The notes under the pieces were generated by a model. The model made no database searches. It was given only the letters and a program-made list of their open reading frames with translations, and was not told the DNA's origin. DNA of 56,997 nt. Source: an uncultured Bacteroidales bacterium (GTDB taxonomy: Bacteria > Bacteroidota > Bacteroidia > Bacteroidales > Bacteroidaceae). The position numbers and the translations under genes are program-made. Positions 49,292 through 56,997 of this stretch are shown here, piece by piece; position 1 is the first letter of the stretch, and each line of letters opens with the position of its first letter. Where the stretch lies: assembly GCA_902798685.1 (NCBI GenBank), contig CADBXO010000011.1:1-56997 (forward strand), in the 5' to 3' direction.

Positions 49292-49992
49292 AATTTCAAG
49301 TAAAAATCCTTTACAAGATTAATGTAGTCCGATGTCTCTTTCCCATCGGATCCGCACATGGCCAGAACAACTGTCATGAGCTCTGTTTTCTGCTTGCCGA
49401 AAGCCAGCAGAGAGCGCTTGGGTTGCTTGCCCGGAGCGGTGATGACATCGGTCCTGCGGCACAGATCCAGGCCCTGGGTTGCGGCGCATTTTGTAAATTC
49501 CCCTACTGCATCATACGGAAGCACCACACAAAGCAGTCCGTCGGGAGCCAAAAGAGCAGCCGAGCATCGGACCAGAGTCTCGTAATTCAGTGAGTCATTG
49601 TGACGTGCGGCATTGCGGCCCGAATCGGGGCAGCGCAGGGAGTCACGGAAGTACGGCGGATTGCATACTATCCGGTCAAAAAAAGAATTTGCGGTGAAAT
49701 GGGCGAAATCTGCACATTGAACAAAAATCCGCTCCTTCCAAGGCGAATTTGCAGAATTTTGAAAAGCCTGTTCTGCGGCCTGTGGGTCAATTTCTACCGC
49801 AGTTACGCTTGATGCGCCTCTTTGAGCAGCCATAATTGCCACCAATCCGGTGCCGGAACCCACATCCAGGACGTTTTTTCCCGATTCCATCGGAAACCAC
49901 GCGCCCAGCAGGACGCCATCGGTTCCCACCTTCATGGAGCACCTGTCCTGCTCTATCCTGAAACGCTTGAAATCAAAGTGTTGGTTCGACAT
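49288..49992 (-). CDS. trmN6: tRNA1(Val) (adenine(37)-N6)-methyltransferase
   Basis: 234 aa Rossmann methyltransferase of the YfiC family. It starts FDFKRFRIEQDRCSMKVGTDGVLLGAW, the SAM motif is VLDVGSGTGLVAIMAA and catalytic NPPYF follows near residue 115 with the LLAPDGLLCVVLP strand. It methylates A37 of tRNA-Val. Divergent from lon, with TAATTTTG at 50022-50015. Confidence 0.9.
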   Translation of the reverse strand: MSNQHFDFKRFRIEQDRCSMKVGTDGVLLGAWFPMESGKNVLDVGSGTGLVAIMAAQRGASSVTAVEIDPQAAEQAFQNSANSPWKERIFVQCADFAHFTANSFFDRIVCNPPYFRDSLRCPDSGRNAARHNDSLNYETLVRCSAALLAPDGLLCVVLPYDAVGEFTKCAATQGLDLCRRTDVITAPGKQPKRSLLAFGKQKTELMTVVLAMCGSDGKETSDYINLVKDFYLKF

Positions 49993-50014
49993 TCAAAAGT
50001 GGCAATTGACCCTG

Positions 50015-50022
50015 CAAAATTA
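50015..50022 (-). promoter_or_regulatory. -7 box for trmN6
   Basis: TAATTTTG on the minus strand, 22 nt before the ATG. Confidence 0.5.
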
Positions 50023-50084
50023 CTTTTTTTGTTTTATTCACCGCTTTTGACGCCACAAATAGCAGTTACGTGCGCGCAATTATC

Positions 50085-50092
50085 TAAATTTG
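50085..50092 (+). promoter_or_regulatory. -7 box for lon
   Basis: TAAATTTG, 22 nt before the ATG at 50115. No CIRCE or heat-shock element was recognised nearby. Confidence 0.5.
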
Positions 50093-50114
50093 CAGATTAT
50101 TTGCAGAATGATTT

Positions 50115-52586
50115 ATGTGGACGAAGAAACAATCTGAAGAAACTTTTGACGAGTCAAATCCGGCTTTCTCCATGATAGCAGACTTTGACGGTAACGAAAG
50201 CGGACTTTTTGACGCCGAGATGGATGAGGTGGTACCTGTGCTTCCGCTCAGGAACATGGTGCTGTTCCCCACCGTCGTGATGCCCGTTACCGTAGGCCGT
50301 AAATCGTCACTCAAGCTTATACAGAACGCATCGGCCGATGGCAAGCAGATAGCAGTATTCTGCCAGAAGGACCCCGACACTGAGAATCCCGGTCTCAACG
50401 ACCTCTATTCCGTAGGTGTCCTGGCCAAGGTCATCCGCGTATTCGATATGCCCGACCAGACCACTACAGTAGTGCTTCAGGGTATGCAGCGCATCAAACT
50501 GCGCAGCATCGTCAATGACAAGCCCTACCTGGTTGGTACTGCCGAGCTGTTCCCCGAGGTCCTGCCTCCCACCCGCAGCAAGGAGTTCAAGGCAATTGTG
50601 GATTCATGCAAGGATGCAGCAATCAAATATGTAAAGCTCTCTGAGAACATTCAGCCCGATGCAGCTTTCGCACTCAAGAACATATCAAACGGTCTGTTCC
50701 TTATCAACTTCATCTGCGCCAACCTGCCCTTTGAAGTAAAGGAGAAGGCACGTCTGCTGCGTGAAGGAACATGCTCAAGCCGCGCTCTGACACTGCTCTC
50801 ACTGCTTAACCGTGAGATTCAGCTGGCCGAGCTCAAGATGAGCATCCAGCGCCGTACCCATGAGGACATTGACAAGCAGCAGAAAGAGTACTTCCTGCAG
50901 CAGGAGCTCAAGAATATCCAGGATGAGCTGGGCGGAAGCGTCCAGGACCAGGATATCGAGGAGATGCGCCTCAAGGCCAACCAGAAGAAATGGAGTGCCG
51001 ATGTACGCAAGATCTTTGACAAGGAGCTCCTCAAGCTGGAGCGCACCAACTCACAGTCACCTGACTACAACGTACAGCTCTCATACCTGCAGACCGTACT
51101 GAGTCTGCCGTGGGGTGAATATACCAAGGATAACCTTGACATGAACAACGCCCGCAAGGCCCTTGACAAGGACCACTACGGACTGGAGAAGGTTAAGGAG
51201 CGTATCCTGGAGCACCTTGCAGTAATGAAACTGCGCGGCGATTTCAAGTCACCCATTCTGTGCCTCTACGGCCCTCCCGGAGTCGGTAAGACATCACTTG
51301 GACTCTCAATAGCCAACGCCCTCAAGCGCAAATACGTACGTATATCACTGGGCGGTCTTCATGACGAGGCCGAGATCCGCGGACACCGCAAGACATACAT
51401 CGGCGCAATGCCCGGACGTATCATCAAGGGTCTAGCCAAGGCCGGTTCATCCAACCCCGTCTTCATTCTCGATGAGATTGACAAGGTGAGCCAGATGACC
51501 AACCAGGGTGATCCCTCATCGGCCCTGCTTGAGGTGCTTGATCCCGAGCAGAACAACGCATTCCATGACAATTATCTGGATATTGACTATGACCTGTCAA
51601 AGGTTATGTTCATAGCCACCGCCAATAACCTCAACACCATCCCCGCTCCTCTGCTGGACCGTATGGAGATAATTGAGGTGAGCGGATATATCACCGAGGA
51701 GAAGATTGAGATTGCCAAGCGCCACCTCATACCCAAGGAGATGGACGCCAACGGTCTCAAGAAAGGCTCTCTGGCCATCACCAAGCCTGCAATTGAGTCT
51801 ATCATCGAGAACTACACCCGTGAATCAGGTGTACGTGAACTCGAGAAGAAGATCGGCAAGATATGCCGCAAGACCGCATGCCGTTATGCCGATAACGCCG
51901 AGCAGACCAAAATGACGGTGAAACCTACAGATCTTAAGGAACTTCTGGGTACCAAGCCCTACTCACGCGACAAGTATCAGGGCAATGACTACGCCGGTGT
52001 CGTAACCGGTCTGGCCTGGACTGCAGTAGGCGGTGAGATTCTGTTCGTTGAGACCAGTCTGAGCCGCGGCAAGGAGGGTAAGCTCACCCTTACCGGTAAC
52101 CTTGGTGACGTAATGAAGGAGTCTGCCATGCTTGCCATGGAGTACATACGCTCACACGCAGGCCTGCTCAGTCTTGATCCTGCAGTATTCAACTCATGGA
52201 ACGTACATATCCACGTACCTGAGGGTGCCATCCCCAAGGACGGCCCGTCAGCAGGTATCACCATGGCAACGTCAATTGCATCGGCCTTTACACAGCGTAA
52301 GGTCCGCGCTAACCTGGCCATGACCGGTGAGATAACGCTGCGCGGCAAGGTTCTGCCCGTAGGCGGTATCCGTGAGAAGATTCTGGCTGCAAAACGTGCC
52401 GGCATTACCGATATCATACTCTGCGCCGAGAACAAGCGCGACATCGAGGAGATACCCGCCGAGTACCTGAAAGGCGTTGAGTTCCACTACGTCAGTGAGA
52501 TCAGTGAAGTCTGGAAGATTGCACTGCTTGACGAGAAGGTAAGCAACGCACAGGAGATAGTCCCCATCCAAGAACCTCAAAAGTAA
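50115..52586 (+). CDS. lon: ATP-dependent protease Lon
   Basis: 823 aa, full LonA: N-terminal substrate domain ([20 protein letters not shown]), AAA+ module with Walker [15 protein letters not shown] (about 390) and Walker [10 protein letters not shown], sensor and lid, then the Ser-Lys protease domain with [16 protein letters not shown] (catalytic Ser) and [15 protein letters not shown] (catalytic Lys). It degrades damaged and regulatory proteins in the cytosol. tgt follows 4 bp after the stop. Confidence 0.97.
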   Translation: MWTKKQSEETFDESNPAFSMIADFDGNESGLFDAEMDEVVPVLPLRNMVLFPTVVMPVTVGRKSSLKLIQNASADGKQIAVFCQKDPDTENPGLNDLYSVGVLAKVIRVFDMPDQTTTVVLQGMQRIKLRSIVNDKPYLVGTAELFPEVLPPTRSKEFKAIVDSCKDAAIKYVKLSENIQPDAAFALKNISNGLFLINFICANLPFEVKEKARLLREGTCSSRALTLLSLLNREIQLAELKMSIQRRTHEDIDKQQKEYFLQQELKNIQDELGGSVQDQDIEEMRLKANQKKWSADVRKIFDKELLKLERTNSQSPDYNVQLSYLQTVLSLPWGEYTKDNLDMNNARKALDKDHYGLEKVKERILEHLAVMKLRGDFKSPILCLYGPPGVGKTSLGLSIANALKRKYVRISLGGLHDEAEIRGHRKTYIGAMPGRIIKGLAKAGSSNPVFILDEIDKVSQMTNQGDPSSALLEVLDPEQNNAFHDNYLDIDYDLSKVMFIATANNLNTIPAPLLDRMEIIEVSGYITEEKIEIAKRHLIPKEMDANGLKKGSLAITKPAIESIIENYTRESGVRELEKKIGKICRKTACRYADNAEQTKMTVKPTDLKELLGTKPYSRDKYQGNDYAGVVTGLAWTAVGGEILFVETSLSRGKEGKLTLTGNLGDVMKESAMLAMEYIRSHAGLLSLDPAVFNSWNVHIHVPEGAIPKDGPSAGITMATSIASAFTQRKVRANLAMTGEITLRGKVLPVGGIREKILAAKRAGITDIILCAENKRDIEEIPAEYLKGVEFHYVSEISEVWKIALLDEKVSNAQEIVPIQEPQK

Positions 52587-52590
52587 AACC

Positions 52591-53736
52591 TTGTCTGAGA
52601 ATAAACTGACATTCGAGCTTCAGCATACTGACGCCACAAGCCACGCCAGAGCCGGAAAGATAACTACAGACCACGGAGTTATCCAGACTCCCATATTCAT
52701 GCCTGTAGGTACCGTAGGCTCCGTCAAGGCCGTGCATCTGCCTGAGCTGAAGGACGATATAAAAGCCCAGATCATTCTGGGTAACACCTACCACCTTTAT
52801 CTGCGTCCGGGCCTTGAGGTTCTGGAAAAAGCCGGTGGATTGCACAAATTCAACGGATTTGATCGCCCCATGCTGACTGACAGCGGCGGCTTCCAGGTAT
52901 TCTCCCTGACCGGTCTGCGCAAGATGACTGAGGAGGGCGTGACATTCCAGTCACACATTGACGGCTCACGTCACCTGTTCACCCCCGAGCGTGTAATGGA
53001 CATTGAGCGCACCATCGGCGCCGATATCATCATGGCATTCGATGAGTGCTGTCCCGGAAACGCCGAGTACAAGTACGCCAAGCAGTCCATGGAGCGCACA
53101 CACCGCTGGCTGGACCGCTGCTTTGACCGTTTCAACGAGACCGAGCCCAAGTACGGTTACCACCAGGCCCTGTTCCCCATCGTTCAGGGTTGCGTCTATA
53201 AGGATCTCAGGACCAAATCGGCCGAATACATAGCTTCAAAAGGGGCCGAAGGCAACGCCATAGGCGGTCTTGCCGTAGGTGAGCCCACTGAGGTGATGTA
53301 TGAGATGATTGACCTGGTGCACGGCATCCTGCCGCAGGACAAGCCCCGTTACCTGATGGGCGTAGGTACCCCCGCCAACATACTGGAAGCCATAGGATTA
53401 GGCGTAGATATGTTCGACTGCGTAATGCCCACCCGCAACGGCCGTAACGCCATGCTGTTCACCAAGGACGGCATCATAAACATACGCAACAAGAAGTGGG
53501 AGGATGTATTCGAGCCTATCGAGGCCGATGGCGCATCACACGTGGACACCCTCTACACAAAAGCATACCTGCATCATCTGTTCAAGGCACAGGAGTACCT
53601 GGCACTGATGATTGCATCGGTCCACAATCTGGCATTCTACCTGTGGCTGGTGGCTGAGGCCCGCAAGCATATCCTGGCCGATGACTACCACACCTGGAAG
53701 GATGTAATGGTTAAACGAGTAATGCAACGCCTCTGA
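52591..53736 (+). CDS. tgt: tRNA-guanine transglycosylase
   Basis: 381 aa from a TTG start; the conserved LTFELQHTDATSHARAG lies before any internal ATG, so TTG is required. Catalytic Asp in LTDSGGFQVFSL and DCVMPTRNGRNAM; the zinc site near the C-terminus lacks the usual CxCxxC (region reads TLYTKAYLHHL), so zinc ligands are atypical. It inserts preQ1 at position 34 of tRNAs; the precursor genes are at 34.9-36 kb. Coupled to the permease gene by TGATG. Confidence 0.9.
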   Translation: MSENKLTFELQHTDATSHARAGKITTDHGVIQTPIFMPVGTVGSVKAVHLPELKDDIKAQIILGNTYHLYLRPGLEVLEKAGGLHKFNGFDRPMLTDSGGFQVFSLTGLRKMTEEGVTFQSHIDGSRHLFTPERVMDIERTIGADIIMAFDECCPGNAEYKYAKQSMERTHRWLDRCFDRFNETEPKYGYHQALFPIVQGCVYKDLRTKSAEYIASKGAEGNAIGGLAVGEPTEVMYEMIDLVHGILPQDKPRYLMGVGTPANILEAIGLGVDMFDCVMPTRNGRNAMLFTKDGIINIRNKKWEDVFEPIEADGASHVDTLYTKAYLHHLFKAQEYLALMIASVHNLAFYLWLVAEARKHILADDYHTWKDVMVKRVMQRL

Positions 53737-54857
53737 TGAAGAAGAATCTGTTCAGACATAGACTGCTGTCCCGCCTTGACTGGTACATCATCAAGAAGTT
53801 CCTGGGCACATACTTCTTCTCCATCCTGCTCATTGTGGTCATTGCCGTGGTATTTGACTACAACGAGCACATAGACAAGCTGAGCAAGGCCACCACGCAT
53901 GAGATAATATTCGAGAATTACCTCAACGCCATCCCCTACTTTGCCAACATGTTCAGCCCGCTGTTCGTGTTCATTGCGGTAATCTTCTTCACGTCAAAAC
54001 TGGCCGAGAACTCTGAGATCATAGCCATGTTCTCAACCGGCATGAGTTTCAAGCGTATGATGGTGCCGTATCTGATATCGGCCGCGGTAATATCACTGCT
54101 CACTCTCTATCTGGGATCAAATGTCATACCCAAAGCCAATGTCATAAGGCTCAACTTTGAGCAGCGGTACAACATGAAACGTACGTCGCGAGACAATTCG
54201 GACGGCACGTATAACATCCAGCTGGAGGTAGAAGACGGCGTGATTGCCTATATCGAGAGTTTCCAGACCTACAACCAGACCGGATACCGTTTTGCACTGG
54301 ACAAGTTTGAGGGCAAGAAACTTGTATCACACATGACAGCCCGCAGCGCCCAATATGACACCCTCTCATCCGAGAAGTACCACTGGATAGTCAAGAACTT
54401 CATGATTCGTGACCTGTCCGGTTCGGTCGAGACAATCAGCCAGGGAAGTGAATTGGATACCATAATCCGCTTCGAGCCGGGTGACTTCCTGGTCAAGAAT
54501 GGCCAGCAGGAGACCATGTCATCGGCCGAACTCCGCGAATACATCACTAAACAGAAACAGCGCGGAATGGGCAACATACAGGATTTTGAAGTCGAATACC
54601 ACAAGCGTTTCGCCATGTCATTCGCTTCATTCATCCTGACCATCATGGGAGCATCGCTCTCCAGCCGTAAGCGCAAAGGCGGAATGGGACTCTCGCTGAG
54701 TATCGGCCTGGGTCTTAGTTTCGGTTACATACTATTCCAGGAAGTGACGCAGACATTTGCCATAACCGGCTCAATGTCAGCATTCTGGGCCGAGTGGCTC
54801 CCGAATGTGGTATACCTGCCGATAGCCATCTTCCTATACATAAAAGCACCTAAATAG
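53736..54857 (+). CDS. LptF/LptG-family lipopolysaccharide export permease
   Basis: 373 aa. N-terminal spans (LDWYIIKKFLGTYFFSILLIVVIAVVF), a periplasmic jellyroll-like region (about 145-280) and C-terminal spans (FAMSFASFILTIMGASLSSR, LSLSIGLGLSFGYILFQEVTQ, PNVVYLPIAIFLYIKAP). It is one half of the inner-membrane LptB2FG extractor; its partner is not in the window. Shares one base with the tgt stop. Confidence 0.88.
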   Translation: MKKNLFRHRLLSRLDWYIIKKFLGTYFFSILLIVVIAVVFDYNEHIDKLSKATTHEIIFENYLNAIPYFANMFSPLFVFIAVIFFTSKLAENSEIIAMFSTGMSFKRMMVPYLISAAVISLLTLYLGSNVIPKANVIRLNFEQRYNMKRTSRDNSDGTYNIQLEVEDGVIAYIESFQTYNQTGYRFALDKFEGKKLVSHMTARSAQYDTLSSEKYHWIVKNFMIRDLSGSVETISQGSELDTIIRFEPGDFLVKNGQQETMSSAELREYITKQKQRGMGNIQDFEVEYHKRFAMSFASFILTIMGASLSSRKRKGGMGLSLSIGLGLSFGYILFQEVTQTFAITGSMSAFWAEWLPNVVYLPIAIFLYIKAPK

Positions 54858-54867
54858 CCTTTTCACC

Positions 54868-56088
54868 GTGAGATTTGACGAGTTTGATTTCCAGCCCGAT
54901 CTGCTGGACGCGATAGATTCAATGAACTTCAGGGAGTGCACTCCCATTCAGGAAAAAGCAATACCCGTTCTGCTTGAAGGACATGACCTTATAGGCATAG
55001 CACAGACCGGTACCGGCAAGACCGCCGCCTATCTGCTGCCCGTGCTTGACAAGCTGTCATCGGGCCGATATCCGGAAGGCTCGGTCAACTGCCTCATCAT
55101 GGTCCCCACCCGCGAGCTGGCACAGCAGATTGACCAGCAGGTGGAAGGCTTCTCCTACTTCACCAACATATCCGGCACCGCAGTCTACGGAGGCAATGAC
55201 GGAATACGCTTTGAACAGGAGAAACGCGGCTTTGCCATGGGAACCGATATCGTGGTAGCCACTCCCGGCCGCCTTATCAGCCATATCAGCCTGGGCAACA
55301 TTGACCTCTCCAAGGTATCGTTCTTTATCCTGGATGAGGCAGACCGCATGCTTGACATGGGATTCTACGATGACATCATGCAGATTGTCAAGCAACTCCC
55401 CACCAAGCGCCAGAACATGCTCTTCTCGGCCACCATGCCCGATGAGATCCAGCGCATGGCCCGCACCATTCTGCACAACCCCGTTGAGGTCAAGCTGGCC
55501 GTATCAAAACCGGCCGACAAGATACTGCAGGCAGCATATGTATGTTATGAGGCACAGAAACTGCCCATCATACAGACACTCTTCAGCAACAACGCACCCA
55601 AGCGTGTCATTGCATTCGCATCATCAAAGCTCAAGGTAAAGGAGATAACCAAATCACTGCGCCGCTTAGGCCTCAATGTCGGTGAGATGCACTCAGACCT
55701 GACCCAGGCAGAGCGTGATGACATCATGCACAAGTTCCGCAACGGTCACATCAACATTCTGGTTGCAACCGATATCGTATCACGCGGCATTGACATCGAC
55801 GACATAGACCTGGTCATCAACTATGACGTTCCGCAGGACCCCGAGGATTATGTACACCGCATTGGACGTACCGCCCGCGCCGGTGCCGAGGGCTGCGCCA
55901 TCACATTCGTAAGCCTGGATGACCAGAGCCGATTCCACCACATAGAGAAGTTCCTCGAGAAGGATGTGTACAAAGTACCCATCCCCGCCGAACTCGGCGA
56001 AGCTCCGGAATACAAGCCGGTACGTCCCATAACTCCCCACAAAGGGAAAGGACGTCACTTCTTCAGAAAACCTAAAAACAGGAATTAG
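54868..56088 (+). CDS. DEAD-box RNA helicase
   Basis: 406 aa from a GTG start giving [16 protein letters not shown] motif [11 protein letters not shown], motif [14 protein letters not shown], Ia [35 protein letters not shown] and [12 protein letters not shown] are all present. The C-terminal tail is short and basic ([16 protein letters not shown]), as in RhlE-like helicases, but no clear subfamily. RNA remodelling or ribosome assembly. It overlaps the convergent panB by 4 bp. Confidence 0.93.
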   Translation: MRFDEFDFQPDLLDAIDSMNFRECTPIQEKAIPVLLEGHDLIGIAQTGTGKTAAYLLPVLDKLSSGRYPEGSVNCLIMVPTRELAQQIDQQVEGFSYFTNISGTAVYGGNDGIRFEQEKRGFAMGTDIVVATPGRLISHISLGNIDLSKVSFFILDEADRMLDMGFYDDIMQIVKQLPTKRQNMLFSATMPDEIQRMARTILHNPVEVKLAVSKPADKILQAAYVCYEAQKLPIIQTLFSNNAPKRVIAFASSKLKVKEITKSLRRLGLNVGEMHSDLTQAERDDIMHKFRNGHINILVATDIVSRGIDIDDIDLVINYDVPQDPEDYVHRIGRTARAGAEGCAITFVSLDDQSRFHHIEKFLEKDVYKVPIPAELGEAPEYKPVRPITPHKGKGRHFFRKPKNRN

Positions 56089-56903
56089 TACTGTTCCTTC
56101 TCGTTGGGGAAGTCGCAGTTCTTGACATCCTCAACGTAGCGGCCTACTGCGTCGGTAATAACCTCGAACAGGTTGGCGTAACGACGCAGGAACCGAGGGC
56201 TGAAATCGTTGTTCATGCCCAGCATATCGGCGCATACCAGGACCTGACCGTCAACGCCATTTCCTGCACCGATGCCTATAATAGGAATTGAGACCTCCTT
56301 GGCTACGCGCTCGGCCAGCTTGGCGGGGATTTTCTCCAGTGTGATTGAGAAACAACCTGCCTCCTCAAGTTTGTGGGCATCGGAAATGAGTTTTTCGGCC
56401 TCGGCCTCCTCCTTGGCGCGAACGGCGTATGTTCCGAATTTATTGATGGATTGGGGTGTCAGGCCCAGATGTCCCATAACGGGAATACCTACTTCAATAA
56501 TATGACGCACCTGAGGCACAATCTCCTCACCGCCTTCCAGCTTCAGTGCATCGGCATGTGACACCTTCATTATCTTTATTGCGTTGGCAACAGCCTCAGA
56601 GTCATTGATCTGATATGTACCGAAAGGCATATCCACAACCACCAGGGCGCGCTTCACGCCGCGTACAACAGACTTGGCATGATATATCATCTGATCCAGT
56701 GTGATAGGCAGAGTGGTCTGATTTCCGGCCATCACGTTTGATGCCGAGTCGCCAACCAGAATTGCATCAACACCTGCACCGTCAATCATCTTGGCCATGG
56801 TGTAGTCATATGCGGTAAGCATTGCAATCTTCTCACCACGCTGTTTCATCTCACGGAAACGCTGTGTGGTCACTTTTCTCTTGTCATCAGTAATATATCC
56901 CAT
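56085..56903 (-). CDS. panB: 3-methyl-2-oxobutanoate hydroxymethyltransferase
   Basis: 272 aa. [72 protein letters not shown] and [17 protein letters not shown] are PanB hallmarks. It transfers a hydroxymethyl group from methylene-THF to ketoisovalerate in pantothenate synthesis. TATCTTCG at 56936-56929 lies 25 nt upstream. Confidence 0.96.
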   Translation of the reverse strand: MGYITDDKRKVTTQRFREMKQRGEKIAMLTAYDYTMAKMIDGAGVDAILVGDSASNVMAGNQTTLPITLDQMIYHAKSVVRGVKRALVVVDMPFGTYQINDSEAVANAIKIMKVSHADALKLEGGEEIVPQVRHIIEVGIPVMGHLGLTPQSINKFGTYAVRAKEEAEAEKLISDAHKLEEAGCFSITLEKIPAKLAERVAKEVSIPIIGIGAGNGVDGQVLVCADMLGMNNDFSPRFLRRYANLFEVITDAVGRYVEDVKNCDFPNEKEQY

Positions 56904-56928
56904 AACAATCTTGTGTATAATTGGACCG

Positions 56929-56936
56929 CGAAGATA
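56929..56936 (-). promoter_or_regulatory. -7 box for panB
   Basis: TATCTTCG on the minus strand, a TTCG variant of the -7 consensus. Confidence 0.45.
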
Positions 56937-56997
56937 ACGCTTTTATCAAACGGAATCATTATTTTTGAATAGTTTAAACAACGATGGGTAACAATTC

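Overview
The window reads as chromosomal DNA of a Bacteroidales bacterium (Bacteroides/Prevotella-like; genus not assignable by eye). Signs are the -7 promoter box TAnnTTTG upstream of many genes with short leaders, few Shine-Dalgarno sequences, a short-form adenylate kinase, serine palmitoyltransferase for sphingolipids, AAT-fold arginine decarboxylase with carboxynorspermidine enzymes, DUF5020/DUF4831-type secreted proteins, and a tmRNA whose tag reads GNNNFALAA. There is no prophage, transposase, integrase or CRISPR array; most genes are core housekeeping genes.

Layout. 1-6.8 kb: start of gapA, a hypothetical, a coiled-coil gene with zapA, a structured intergenic RNA candidate, rny, a large secreted CotH/lamin-tail protein and an HD hydrolase. 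6.85-7.6 kb: ssrA (tmRNA) followed by a gene-free, strongly structured element. 7.6-10.7 kb: a secreted protein, then hpt-adk-obgE. 10.8-12.75 kb: nnrD and a DUF4831-type gene broken by a 19-bp duplication. 12.8-16.3 kb: a nucleobase uptake group (two permeases around a Tsx-like barrel). 16.5-28.98 kb: malQ, a barrel/repeat-lipoprotein pair, ffh, folD, a CapA-type protein, a GH9 glucanase, an AGCS symporter and a lipoprotein. 29.0-32.1 kb: two divergent tiny related genes, tRNA-His, a DUF3298 lipoprotein, umuDC. 32.2-36.1 kb: a YtrA-type ABC operon with an apparent operator, prdX, and queF with a queuosine-precursor transporter behind a preQ1-like pseudoknot. 36.1-41 kb: an M15 peptidase, a radical SAM protein, a Dcu transporter, a membrane LytTR regulator and two tandem small membrane paralogs. 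41-46.9 kb: a five-gene polyamine operon (arginine decarboxylase, SpeE-like, agmatinase-like, carboxynorspermidine dehydrogenase and decarboxylase) behind a long leader with an intrinsic terminator and a competing antiterminator. 47-57 kb: tRNA-Pro, serine palmitoyltransferase, a lipid kinase, trmN6, lon, tgt, an LptF/G permease, a DEAD-box helicase and panB.

How it fits together. Queuosine functions occur twice (transporter/queF and tgt). The polyamine operon holds a complete arginine-to-spermidine route plus a SpeE homolog whose conserved catalytic-loop aspartate is absent. Sphingolipid synthesis starts at spt, divergent to a lipid kinase. The least explained signals are regulatory RNAs: the polyamine leader, the preQ1-like pseudoknot, the element after ssrA and the zapA-rny hairpin. 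All function calls rest on reading motifs and context; no database search was possible.
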